Source: Lichina pygmaea
Lineage: Eukaryota > Ascomycota > Lichinomycetes > Lichinales > Lichinaceae
NCBI GenBank assembly: GCA_963422465.1
Contig: OY730170.1
Location: 3,014,379 to 3,078,378, forward strand
Reading direction: 5' to 3'
Length of the DNA: 64,000 nt
A program made the translations under genes and the position numbers. Numbering within the stretch: the stretch's first letter is position 1; the number at the start of each line of letters is the position of its first letter. Of the stretch, positions 33,901 through 44,295 are shown in pieces. The notes beneath the pieces were generated by a model. The model had not been told where the DNA came from. It was given only the letters and a program-made list of their open reading frames with translations, and did no database searches.

Positions 33901-34414
33901 GCCAAATTTGAATATCTTCGTTCCAGAACCCTCGGCAATTGAAGTCACCATCTCCATCAGTCGCCGGAACAAGAGCGGCGCCTTGGCAAGCCATCGACCA
34001 ACACCTGCGTCCTCTAGCGAGCGACCGCCGCTCTCCGAGTTCCGCGTCTGGGCACCGCTCTTCCCAAAGCCGCAAACAGAAGGCTTCTTCGTCATCGTCG
34101 CAGACGAGGCGAAGGACGACATCATCGCCCTTCGGAGAGTCACATGGCCGTCGACGGCGGATCAACACGCACCGAGCAATGCCAGAGGCGGGCAATCTTC
34201 TTTGTCTTCTAGACGGGGAGGGTCGAATGTCCCTTCGATCAGGGCCTCACTGAAGATCCCCGCCAGCCCTGAAAGTCGCAATCTGGATGTCCTCGTGGTC
34301 AGCGATGCCTACGTCGGTATGCAGTGGCGAGTCAAGGGCGTCGTGCAGGTGCCTGGTGCGCCTCGGTTTGATGATGACAAGGGGAAGGATGGAGGGAAAC
34401 CTAGCGCCTCCTGA
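27986..34414 (+). CDS. SLH1: Slh1/ASCC3 Ski2-like double-cassette RNA helicase
   Basis: Seven exons: 27986-28400, 28453-28790, 28846-29046, 29123-31002, 31053-33468, 33531-33560, 33617-34414; 2025 residues in frame. Exon 6 is a 30-nt micro-exon. Cassette 1 has Walker A APTGAGKTD (split by an intron after GA), DEVH (about 436) and FGIHHAGMARSDR. Cassette 2 has SPTGSGKT (about 1175), DEIH (about 1278), SATLAWGVNLPAH-type motifs and GRAGRPQFDSSG. Each is followed by a Sec63-type region. Slh1/ASCC3 is the motor of the RQC-trigger complex, which dissociates collided ribosomes, and is related to Brr2. The N-terminal part (MEAEDQWLAQLRTMRDAL...) lacks Brr2's long extension, supporting Slh1. Second-cassette motif VI-like residues look intact. 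An ATG at 28004 is an alternative start. Confidence 0.94.
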
Positions 34415-37015
34415 TACGGGGACATTGATCCCAGTTGTAGTACTTTACGTGAAATGCCAAGTTCAATCACCAGCTCTATCAAGCCTGTAGCGTAGAGGCT
34501 TCTTGATACCGAGCTCCTCGCACAAGCCAACAGTGACTGTGTTCGGGGGACTACAAGTTTGTGGGTACGTGATTGAGTACAAGGGCACACCAGTGACCCT
34601 GCTTGATCATTTCCCTAAGAAGCACTACGTAACCATTCACTTCAGCCTGCCATGCCCGCGATGTCGGACAAACATTGCAGTAGTTCTGACACACACACAA
34701 TTTCTCTTGAACACCGCAGCCGTCATTCAACTCTGTTTGCGCACACTCCGATGTCCAACAGAAGCCCGTTCGCATCCTGTCGCACCCCTTGGACCCATCT
34801 ATCGTCAGACATCTTAGAGAGAATCTCACTTGGCAAGTGTCGTGCAGAGGCTTGATTCACTTTGCTTGCGATGTCTGATAAAGAAAGTGTGTGTGAGGTA
34901 CATGGCAGGTAGGCACGGTGGGTTGTGTGGTGTTGGACATCGCTGGGTCAATTCACTTGGCTTGGCAACATCTGGAGGAGAAATACTCTGTACACGTGTC
35001 ACGGCCCATGTAGTTTTGAACATCGGAGGTGTGGGTGGGCTTCATTGGATTGCGATGTCTGACGTAAAAAGCATGCACCTGTGATGGCATCATGAGCGTC
35101 GAACATCGCAGCTTCATTCACTTCACTTGGCAATGTTGGTCAACGAAAGAGGTACTTTGTGTGCGGTACTGAGTACAGTATCTCACACAGAGATAGCCAG
35201 GGTATGTATGTACTAACTACTTGCTTGCTGTGCTACCTGTGGACCAACAGCGGTGTAAGGTGAGAATACAGATGTTGATGGCTCTGAAGAAGTAGTTGAT
35301 CTTAGAAATCATCATAACCTTTGTTGTTCGCGGTTGCAGAAGTGTATAGTCATAAGTTTCTGGTAGAAGCATGTACTAAATACTTTCTTAGGGGCTAGGT
35401 ATCATCTCTGGCTCTCTCACCTTGTCATGGCGCGATGTCTGACAGAAAAGGGGCCTGGGCAACCGCAACAGCCTCCCACCTCACTCGTACAGTGGTGTCC
35501 GATCTCACCATACGATGTCTGACGAAGTACTTCCGTACCGGTAGTGACCACTGCCTATGGACTTCAACAGGACTTCTGAAGCCCCGCCGGAAGCCACATT
35601 ATGAGTACGTACTATACCACACCAGAAGGAGCTAAGTACCATATTGTCTTCATGCTCCGCTTCTAACAGCTGCGCGTGGCGTTATCATACCAAGGGCGTC
35701 TTGTTCCTGTTTTTCAGGCGAGTTTTGACAGGCACCGCCTCGGTGCCTGCGTTAGCACCGGCTACTGTATTCCCTGGTCGAGGCGCTTCGCGGCCAAGAC
35801 AGCCGGAACAAGGGGAACAAGATTGAAGACAAGGCCGAGGAGTAGTATGAGTTGACGCCCGTGGGCTTGAACCTTAACAGCCTCGCTGTTGCCGCAGGTC
35901 GCATCGGTTGGCCAGACCGCACGCGCTGGATAATGACAAATACTCTGGCGCCAATGCTACTGTCGCTGCGCATGCAAGGGGATGATGATGATGCGCTGTC
36001 TTCTCTCGGGATCAATGACGGCCACAACGAGAAACCCGAGCAGCTCAACTCCCATCTCGTTGCTCTACCGGTACCTACTCCACTGTCTTCCGGGGCTCAG
36101 CATCCCAGAAAGCCACAATCTTCGACAGCATGAAAGCCCATCTCAAGAACAGGGGCGTCTTGTCCAGAGTCACCATCCTTGGACACGGCCAACGCCGAAG
36201 CAAACATGGGCATTCATAACCTAGACATCTCTACGCACGAAGTAGAACAACAGCGAGGGGTGTGGCAGCCAAGGGCGAGTCAAGACCCGCGGCAAGCAAG
36301 ACGCAAGAGAAGGAGATGCACATGCCGAAGGCGTCAGCCTGGGCCGTCCGGCCTGGGCGGGTTTTATAACTGGGCAGATGTAAGGACGGTGTTCTCGAGA
36401 GGCCTGGGCAAGAAGTTTGAAGTTGTAGATGCACATATTGTCGGCTGTGTCTTGCTCTCATGGTGCGCTCCACTCAGATGTAGCCTGGACTTATCAAACA
36501 ACGGAAGAATGTAGAAACGTCTATTGGACCGACAGAACGAAAGAGAAACCTTCTAGATGCTGCCTGTTTCCGCAAACCCTGAACCCGGATCTTCCGGAAG
36601 AGCCTGCTCCCAAGGACCACAACAACGATATACAACCAAAAAGTCTGCAGGATCAAACCTTTCTTTCACCTCGGTCGCGTCTTGACAGTGAAAGAGGAGA
36701 CAAGGGAACACTAGGGAAGATTCGCCAATGAAACTCCCTTGGGAGGCACGTAGTAGCCTCGCTATGCCTTGTCGAGGGCGAAAGTCGAGGGGAGAGAAGG
36801 AGGCCCTCGATTGACTAGCTCTCTGACTCGACTGTAGAGCTGAGTCTGGCTGACGGGGCTACCTGCTGGGTTCCTGTTCCTCCAGGCTTTTGACCTGGAG
36901 CCTACAGCTGCTCCTGTCTAGGGTCTACCGGTACGGCCGGGCTAGCACAAGGGCCTTGAGAAGACTGACGTTAGCCTCCGAATAACAGGTAGGACTATAG
37001 AGTTGAAACAAACAA
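34415..37015. other. Gene-poor region with degenerate repeated motifs
   Basis: No intact gene. Between 34640 and 35530 the motif GCGATGTCTGA (with variants) recurs at least five times, and TTCACTTGGC-type segments recur between them, giving a degenerate repeat of roughly 90-100 bp. At 36100-36200 a short frame (ATIFDSMKAHLKNRG) is followed by stops. Beyond 36700 the sequence is GC-rich with short inverted motifs. It looks like decayed repetitive DNA. Confidence 0.45.
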
Positions 37016-37370
37016 TCACAGAAAGGCAGCTCTTACTTGAACATCAATTCTCTCTTGAGGATAAACCACCAAGTCTATTCCAACTGACTTTTTGTTGCTG
37101 GATTCTTGGAATCCCTTGAGAAGCGACACCACGTCAAGATCAGCGTGTCTAGTTGTGTAAAATGTAAGCGCGGCAACAACCAGCGCAGTGATGTGTTTTG
37201 GCCTTTCTGTGCTTCTTCCTTGAGCCACGAGAGCTTCAGCCTGAATATTGTTGGCAGTTCTGTCGCACCACTCCCTTGATTGCTCTGTGAGCTGGGTTGA
37301 TTTTCTGCTGTTGACTAGGTTGGGGCACGCTAGTATGTTCTTGAAGCGCTCTCGGTATGATATTTTACAC
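37016..37370 (-). pseudogene. Unrecognised coding fragment 1
   Basis: A minus-strand frame stays open for about 115 codons. Part of it is KHITALVVAALTFYTTRHADLDVVSLLKGF and it ends at a GTAAGAG sequence that could be a splice donor. Upstream (37700-37560, minus) another open piece contains VWHTDVDVEGGSKRLDKARSAWVKSVRP before a stop. Codon pattern and length suggest a remnant of a multi-exon gene. I do not recognise the family; the neighbourhood suggests a decayed transposable element gene. Confidence 0.3.
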
Positions 37371-38151
37371 GAGATTTATTTTAGGCTAGGTCGATGTTTT
37401 CTTGCGACAGGGGAGTAAGCTGACACCACGTTTTTTTTGCACAAGAGTTGCAGCATCTCTGTCAACAGTGCGACCAGCTGCAATCAGACACGACTTCACG
37501 TCAGCAATGTAGCTCTCAATCCAAGTATCAGCTCTTATCTACTGACCAGTTTCACAGTTGAATTTCCCGAAGCTCTCTATGGGTTGTTGCTCTCAATAGC
37601 GTTCTTCACTGTATCGTGGGTCTGCTCCTTGCCCAAGGTCCAGTTGGGTCTCACAGACTTTACCCATGCGCTGCGCGCCTTGTCCAGCCTTTTGCTGCCA
37701 CCCTCCACGTCGACGTCTGTGTGCCACGCTGACAGGAAGATGCTTGAATTCAATGTCAGTAAAGATATTCAAGACATCTTTCTAGTAGACATATGCTGTA
37801 ACGTGCTCACTGGCTGTTCATCAGTAATTTCACCAGCGGGGGTCTCCAATAGGGCATTCGGGTTCTATTTAGATCTGTGGATGTAGGTCCACTGATGGGA
37901 TCTCCGGCCTCCGTCCGACTCCTGCTGACAGCTGACAAGTCAGCTCGCTGATTCATCGCTCCAGAGTCAGCAGCAAGAGACGGCAGCGACGAGTAGCCGC
38001 TGGAGAAGGCTGGAGCGGACGGCGGGCTCGCCAGTCTATTTAGCTAGCGAGCGAGTTGCTCTCGTCCTTTTCTCCGAGATCAGACTCAATAGCACGTATC
38101 TTCTCTGGCGTCTTCTCGGCTTTCCCGGTAGGGTTCCCATCACGCACGGAC

Positions 38152-38355
38152 CTATCGCCGCCAACCCGTCATGGGGCATGATACGGTAGTGGTCTGGATG
38201 AAATTCCGCGCCTGATTGACATGGGTCCAGGGTGGAAAGACGAGCCCAGGGGTCCTCGGCATCAGGTTGATCCCTGTCTGAAAGACGTGGCGTATATTGT
38301 TGCGGTAGGCCGCATCAGCTCCACAACAGTGATTCGGATATGCACGATCGGCCAC
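38152..38355 (-). pseudogene. Unrecognised domain fragment, copy A
   Basis: A 67-codon minus-strand ORF contains AAYRNNIRHVFQTG, MPRTPG and WTHVNQARNFIQTT. The same arrangement recurs at 40.1 kb with many substitutions (about 20 of 43 residues identical by eye), so the shared frame was once under coding constraint. Function unknown; flanking sequence is full of stops. Confidence 0.35.
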
Positions 38356-39757
38356 CCTACTGTGGTGTTTTGGGGTGGTGGTTTCTTGAACAGCTTTCTT
38401 AGTAGGTCTATGGACTTGCGATCGTGATCCCTGATCCTCAGTGGAGTTGTGGTGTATGGTCAGAATAGTGTTGTGCTCAGTTCCAGAGTATGGAAAAGTT
38501 GCTGGAGAATAGCCTTGATTTGGTCATGTGTGGGGGATTGCGAGCGGAAGATATGCTGTACCGTAAGACTTTCAAGAGAGCGGATCCATCAAGCACACTA
38601 ATACTGTTGTAGAGCTTTGTGGCTAGGTCAACAATTGTTGGAGACTGCACCTTCTTGCATGAATAGTGCAATAGCAGTAATCACAGTGAGTGAGGTTTCT
38701 GATAATTCAACTATCGTGAATAAGCTGAGTCTTTCTGATGTATGCAAGCCACAAGCAACACGAGAATATTGGTAGTAAAGGGAGACTGTGATTTGCTTAT
38801 TTCTGTTGTTGAACTTCGAGTAGAACTGGATTTGTAATCTCTGTTTCCTTCAAACATTCTTGAGCTTGTGGACAAGAAAAAATCAAATCTATAGATCAAG
38901 ACCAGTGTCAGTGATTTATTACATGTTACTAGCTAGAACCTCTGACATCTTTCCACAGTAATAACAAGCTATCATCACTGGACTTACTATGACTGATCAC
39001 ATGAGTTGTTCTTGCTAACATGGTTGGCTGTTGAGACTGGATGGAGCTAGTCGCGATACAGATCAATTGCACTAGCCTCGGTGGCGTAGTAGATGGTAGT
39101 GGCACGTGAGAGGGAACTTTCCCAGTCCTACTAGGCACTCGCGATACTCCAGGCTGTCTGGGTTTGGATGATTCCAGCAAGTGGACTGAGCCTGGGTTGG
39201 TACTCCATCGCTTGTCCTCACATGATTCTGGCCTTTGTTGGAGGGCGCCTCGACCACTGTCTTCAAGTCAGATCAGATACCCTGTTTTTCAGATACAGAC
39301 GGTAATTTGTGACCTCCTGAGACTATTCATAGGTTGGCATGGGGCGGGCGAGAGATAGAATTGACAGGTCTCGACTCACAGTAGTTATTCCCAGCGTCGG
39401 TCATTGACGTGCTCGACGTTAGGCGCACATGCTCGCGCATGGCGCAGTTCTCAGCTTGTCGTCAGTTGTGTGGTGGCGGCCAACTGAACGACTGCACCTT
39501 TGGCCTGCTCGAGCTCTGTCTAGGGCGCTGCCCTGCAGACACAGCGTATTCCAGAAGGGGACGTTCCTTGCTGCTGGTTACTCCTTCGATCGACGTTCAT
39601 AGACATTGGTCTATTGTGCTATCCCGAGACCGACCCACGGTGGTCGAGGTCTTGGAACCAACCCCAGACTGGGTATTTGCTCCGTCGATCACGCCAAGAG
39701 CCCCGTACGTAAAGTGTGCTCTCTTGTACGAGGTGTCCCCCACACGCAGCTCCGCCA

Positions 39758-40447
39758 CTATACCTTATATCTCCTGTCTGTCAGACTCTCGCAATAAGAC
39801 TTAGAAGAGGAATAAGAAGCGCCACGTCTCTTCGGGGACGGCATTGCCCCTTGGACAGGGGTATTGTAATTAGTGATCATCCGAAGGCGACATTCTCCCG
39901 TCGCCCGCTCCGTCCCATGCCCGGAGCCCTCGTCATTGTGCCCATCGCTGGCGGCAGTGGTATCGGACGGAGCGACTCCACAGAGCCGACGGCGGCCGTG
40001 GAATTCCAGGTCGAGCGGTGGTTGCGGGGCCACTGTTCCGTCGCCGCTGCTCGGTCGTGTGACTGAACCGGTCGCCCGGATGAAGTCGCGGGCTTGGTTC
40101 ACCTGCCTCCAGGTGAGGAGCTTGAGGCTGGAGGTCCTGGGCGCCTGCTTTGGCCCGGTGACGAAGGCGTGCCTGACGGCAGTGCGGTACGCCGCTGACA
40201 GCTCCGGTACGGTGGTGCGAGCGTGCACCGTGGGTCAAGCCCGAGCGCGTCCCAGGATCGAAGCCAGGTAGCGGGCTGTTATCGCTGCAGGCCCAGTTTG
40301 TCTGGCCGCATCATGACCATTGTTGTCAGCGGTAACAGTGGTAGCGGCTGTGGCTGGAGATTGGTGTTCCTGTCTCGGTCGGGTGCTGCGACGCGGCTTG
40401 GCTCTCCAAATCGGCTGTTCGCCGCGCAGCGACCGCTCTCTCGTCAT
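39758..40447 (-). pseudogene. Unrecognised domain, copy B, frame interrupted
   Basis: Two adjacent minus-strand ORFs: 40447-40235 (70 codons, Arg/Ala/Thr-rich) and 40228-39758 (156 codons). The second begins with SAAYRTAVRHAFVTG, APRTSS and WRQVNQARDFIRAT, homologous to copy A at 38.2 kb. The stop and frame change between the two ORFs (near 40235) suggest either an indel or an unrecognised intron. Richer in GC than copy A. I cannot assign a family. Confidence 0.35.
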
Positions 40448-41412
40448 CGGTTGCCTTCTCCATGGTAGCGTGGCTTACTTTTCTTGCTGCTTGCTTCATC
40501 GTGGCTGGTTTGACGTTGGTGGTGCCAATTGGCCTGGGACCGACATGACGGAGAAGACGACGAGAAAGAGAGGAGAGGAAGGCTCAGTTCCAAGGATTTA
40601 ACAGCAAGCCCAGGACGTGCATACCTACCGTAGCTGGCTGAACTGGGGTTTGATGTCAACTTGTTCCTGTGGCGAAACACAAGCCTAATCATAGTCTGAC
40701 TGGTTCCGTATCTGAGAACACTGGTACTGATCCTGAAATCGACGATCGATGTGTGTATATGAAGTGGATGGCCAGAAGGTATGTAGTAATTACCAGGCGC
40801 GGATCAGAATATCCCTGGGTGGCAGAGTTGCTGTAGTGGAGTGTGGGACACCACCGGGCGAAAGTGGTCGCCACCAGTGTTATAATGAAGAGTTGTTTCG
40901 ATAATGACCAGATGAAAGTTCGTCCCAGAGTCAACCAAGTTGATCTTCAGTTGATTCGGACATCCACATGGCCCATTGTATAGTTTGGCAAACACTGGCC
41001 AGTCACACCACCCAAGGTCTTCAACCGCAGAAGTGCGGGAGTACGTATGTACTGCTTTCAAAGCCCTCACAGAGTAACAATCACTATACTCCGTACAGTA
41101 CAGGACTGTACGGTGAGGCCGAGAAGAAGTTTGACACCTCCACGAGCTTGGAGCAAACCATGGATGATCTAGATTGAGCTAGATGAGTGACAAAGATTTT
41201 CCTGAAGTTGGTTTTCTTTGTGAGCTACGTGCGGGCAGCAGATGCCTTACCCGTGCCCCCTTCAGCGCGGGTACGAGGGGTACCGTGAGACATCAGCAGC
41301 GCTTGTAATGCGGCTCAACAAGGTCTCATCAAGATCCCACACGAAGAACCACAGAGGACCGATGACTGGGTATGGGTTCTACGACTACATTTCTTGCCTT
41401 GTTCAGACCTAT

Positions 41413-41425
41413 ATCATGCCAGGGT
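41413..41425. repeat. LINE target-site duplication, left copy
   Basis: ATCATGCCAGGGT, identical to 53504-53516. Confidence 0.9.
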
Positions 41426-42110
41426 CAAACTCTTCCCAGTACCACATCGTCAAAGGACCATCACTTTTGACAATCAGCGCATTTGGTCATAAGTCCTGGA
41501 AACCAGTCGTGAAGCTTGCTGAAACCACCCACTTCCCAAGAGTGAAAACCCATCACTTTTCTGAATCAGGCCTATTGGTCAAAAGTTGTGATCCCAGAAC
41601 TCACGTCTTCTTGCTTCAACTACCAACCACCCAGCCACAACAAGAGTGAGAGGGACCAGAGGTATTCTGAAGGACTGGGCAAAGCCCTACCTACCTTGGA
41701 ACAATCAGCCCTGAGACTAAAACTCAGGATTGAGCCAGCACTCCCAGTCTATCAGAGATAAAACACGAAACCTCTCCTAAAAGTGAGAAACACCCACCAA
41801 CAAGGAGATCAGGGCTCCCAGGATAAGAGGAATGGTTTAGAGCTTGCCTCTAGTGCTGGTAGAGTTGAAAAACTCTAGGAAAGCTCAGGCAGGGGGTGTG
41901 GTCCCTAGCTTGAGTTAATACAACCAGATTTCCCTAGAGTCTAGTTGGAAAAGACTGCCCAGGAAAGTACAGTCTTGGGGAGTGGTCCCAGGATTGTGCA
42001 ACTACTGCTAGGAACCAGGTGACCCTTTGCGAACAACTGGAAGAAGCCTCCAAAAGAGCCTCACCAATCCCAGCCAAAAAGAACTGCTGGAAGACACCCA
42101 AAATCACATA

Positions 42111-42150
42111 ATGCCAAAGAAAAAACCAGAGAAAGAGAAAGAAAACCAGC
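42111..42150 (+). pseudogene. LINE ORF1, 5' fragment left of the nested insertion
   Basis: ATG at 42111 opens a lysine/glutamate-rich frame (MPKKKPEKEKENQ). It is cut after 13 codons plus one base by the LTR element. The remaining base and the sequence right of the insertion (from 48685) restore the same frame, which fixes this ATG as the likely ORF1 start. Confidence 0.8.
42146..42150. repeat. LTR element target-site duplication, left (CCAGC)
   Basis: 5-bp direct repeat matching 48680-48684, the size typical of Ty3-type integrases. Confidence 0.9.
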
Positions 42151-42307
42151 TGTTACGACCCAGGAGGAACACGGTCTTTATATACTCACAGAAAGCAGCA
42201 GACAGGATACTGGACAGAAGTACCAGACAGCGTGACACGGGAACCGGTCACGTGACCGGCGAGACAAACCAGGGGGTGCTCGCCGCAGCATGCATATGCA
42301 CGAACAA

Positions 42308-42492
42308 GTGAGCAAAGTGAGCAGAGCTCACCCAGCTCGCCGCAGCGTGCATGAAAAGTGAGCAAAGTGAGCAGAGCTCACCCAGCTCGCCGCAGCGTGC
42401 ATGAAAAGTGAGCAAAGTGAGTAGAGCTCACCCTGCTCGCCGCAGCGTGCATGAAAAGTGAGCAAAGTGAGCAGAGCTCACTCTGCTCACGA
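42308..42492 (+). repeat. Four 50-bp tandem repeats in the LTR, putative enhancer
   Basis: Units start every 50 bp with GTGAGCAAAG and contain GTGAGCAGAGCTCAC and CTCGCCGCAGCGTGCATG. The fourth unit is truncated. They lie between divergent TATA boxes. The same array is at 48243-48427. Confidence 0.9.
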
Positions 42493-42501
42493 ACTGGGCA
42501 C

Positions 42502-42508
42502 TATATAG
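42502..42508 (+). promoter_or_regulatory. Sense TATA box of the LTR
   Basis: TATATAG about 260 bp upstream of the gag ATG; predicted start site about 30-40 bp downstream, near 42538. Confidence 0.6.
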
Positions 42509-42746
42509 CCAGGCGATAGTTCCCCTATGGAACGATCGTCTTCAACTCATGTTGTGATCCAGACAACTAGATCTACTTCAATACAATCCTTTTGTACGAA
42601 GCCGTTGATCAGGTGTCACCACCACCACGTTCCACCAAACCCCTTCGCGCTCCTTGACACTCCTCTCCTGCGAGAACCAACCCGCCTTCCGCCTCTCGCC
42701 CTAATCCTATACTCGGATAGGACGGTACGGTACGGACCGCAACACT

Positions 42747-42754
42747 TTGAAGAC
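42747..42754 (+). promoter_or_regulatory. Candidate primer-binding site for self-priming
   Basis: TTGAAGAC begins two bases after the 5' LTR and is exactly complementary to GTCTTCAA at 42538-42545, just where the transcript should start. No tRNA-type TGG site follows the LTR. This resembles Tf1-style self-priming, known in some chromoviruses. Confidence 0.5.
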
Positions 42755-42762
42755 CCTCAAGG

Positions 42763-44262
42763 ATGAGTACCTCAGGAGCAACCAACCCCAACTTCCCAGA
42801 TGGAAAGATCAGCGTCGCCAAGCCAGACCTGTTCTACGGCGAAAGAAACAAGGTCGACGACTGGCTCATGCAACTCCAAGTCTACTTTCAATTCCAACCA
42901 GAGACGAAGCTGCCTAAGGAAAAGTGGCCCCTCTTCGCAACCACTTACATGAGAGGCAATGCCTATCGATGGATCAAGCCCTACGTCAACAAACATCTCT
43001 CAGGAAACAGAGACCATGATGGCACAACAGAATGGATGACGAAATGGACGTGATTCAAGGACAAGATCAAAAGGATCCTTGGACTATCTAACGAAGACGA
43101 AGTGGCTATACGAATGATCCAGCACATCAAACAATGACGCTCAGTCGCAGAGTACACCACGCAGTTCAAACAATACTCAGTACTGACCGACTGGGACGAC
43201 AACGCCCTGATGGTCATGTACCGACGTGGACTCAAGGAAAACGTGAAGGATGAAATCACCTTCGACGGACGAGCAGTCGACACACTGGACGAACTCATCG
43301 CACAAGCAATCAACATTGATGACAAACTATTCAAGCGAGCGATGGAGAAACGCCACGACGGAGGATACAGCCACCCCGCATGGCATGTGAGCAACCACTA
43401 CAAGCCGCCTAACAAGGCACCGCCACATGACCCATATGGCTATGCACCCATGGAACTGGATGCAGTCCACCACAAGGGAAGGTTCACGAAGGGAAGGAAC
43501 AACAAAAAAGGGAAAGCACTGAAGTGCTATGCCTGTGGCAAGCTAGGCCACATGGCGAAAGACTGTTGTTCAAAGAACAAGGTGCACCGACAGCAACTTA
43601 ATATGCTCGACAGAGACTGGAATGTCATCAAGCCAGAGGACCCACCAGGAGAAGCTCAGCTATCCCTCGAACAATGGGACGACTACAATCAGACATTGGA
43701 AGCAGCCCACCAACTGGCAACATCAGGAGGTAAGGACCTACCAGAACTAACAGGTCAGGACAAGGGACAGGAGCCCTTAACCACCTCTGATGGGGACCGA
43801 GACAAACCCGCGTCTATCAAAGAAGAAATACCACAAGGAAGCTATGCTTACAGCATGGACCCACGAAATCTACGGCACGGTGAACTACAGTGGAGGTTTT
43901 GCACGAGGCACTACTGCACCTACCACGAACAACTACGAAGGTACAGAGGACATTCACCCTACCACGCCACCTGCCACAAGCATTGGGTCAATTGCGAGAA
44001 GGATGCGTGTGAGATCCATCTTTGGGACAAACGCCAACACACTGCATTCCCCGGGCACACACATGATTGGCACGAACACCTCATGTTCCTACAGCAAGGC
44101 AACAACTACAACTGCTACGTCGACAATTGGCAGTACTGCCTCAAGCCTGGATGTGACAAGCATCAGCAAGACAAATTCATGAACAGATTCCTCAGAACTG
44201 ATGGGAATGGCTGGACCCATTGCCCAGTCAGTGGTAAGACACTTCGATCGGGAAAAGACTGA
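42763..44262 (+). pseudogene. gag: Chromovirus gag, two internal TGA codons
   Basis: One frame from ATG 42763 to TGA 44260-44262, with TGA codons at 43051-43053 and 43135-43137. Capsid-type sequence is visible (WLMQLQVYFQF, AYRWIKPYV, AEYTTQFKQYSVLTDWDD, YRRGLKENVKDEI). A CCHC zinc knuckle follows, CYACGKLGHMAKDC. The C-terminal third is His/Cys-rich (CTRHYCTYHEQLRRYRGHSPYHATCHKHW and further C/H pairs), an unusual extension I cannot assign. It ends at a slippery heptamer for a -1 shift into pol. The host gene set uses TGA as stop, so these TGA codons should terminate translation unless read through. Confidence 0.85.
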
Positions 44263-44295
44263 ACTCCCTTGTCAAGAGGCGACATCGGGAGCTCA
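44250..44295 (+). promoter_or_regulatory. Programmed -1 frameshift signal between gag and pol
   Basis: GGGAAAA at 44250-44256 is in the gag phase G_GGA_AAA, a canonical X_XXY_YYZ slippery site, one codon before the gag stop. A stem follows: TGAACTCCC (44260-44268) pairs with GGGAGCTCA (44287-44295) with one mismatch, and an inner TGTC/GACA pair extends it. After a -1 slip the next codons (AGA CTG AAC) lead straight into the protease frame. Confidence 0.8.

Larger units (their letters stand above)
42151..42744 (+). repeat. 5' LTR
   Basis: 594 bp, TGTTACGACC...CCGCAACA. Contains an antisense TATA box (minus strand GTATATAAAG, 42185-42176), four 50-bp tandem units starting at 42308, 42358, 42408 and 42458, and a sense TATATAG at 42502-42508. 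Each full unit holds the inverted repeat GTGAGC-AGA-GCTCAC (unit 3 varies by one base). Confidence 0.95.

Noticed and set aside
40804-41070. LVDSGT motif in a short minus-strand ORF suggesting another retropepsin
   Set aside because: Only the five-residue motif matches; the flap and late LLG motif are missing.
42308-42492. Regular 50-bp repeats considered as a CRISPR-like array
   Set aside because: Units are tandem without unique spacers, lie inside an LTR, and the host is eukaryotic.
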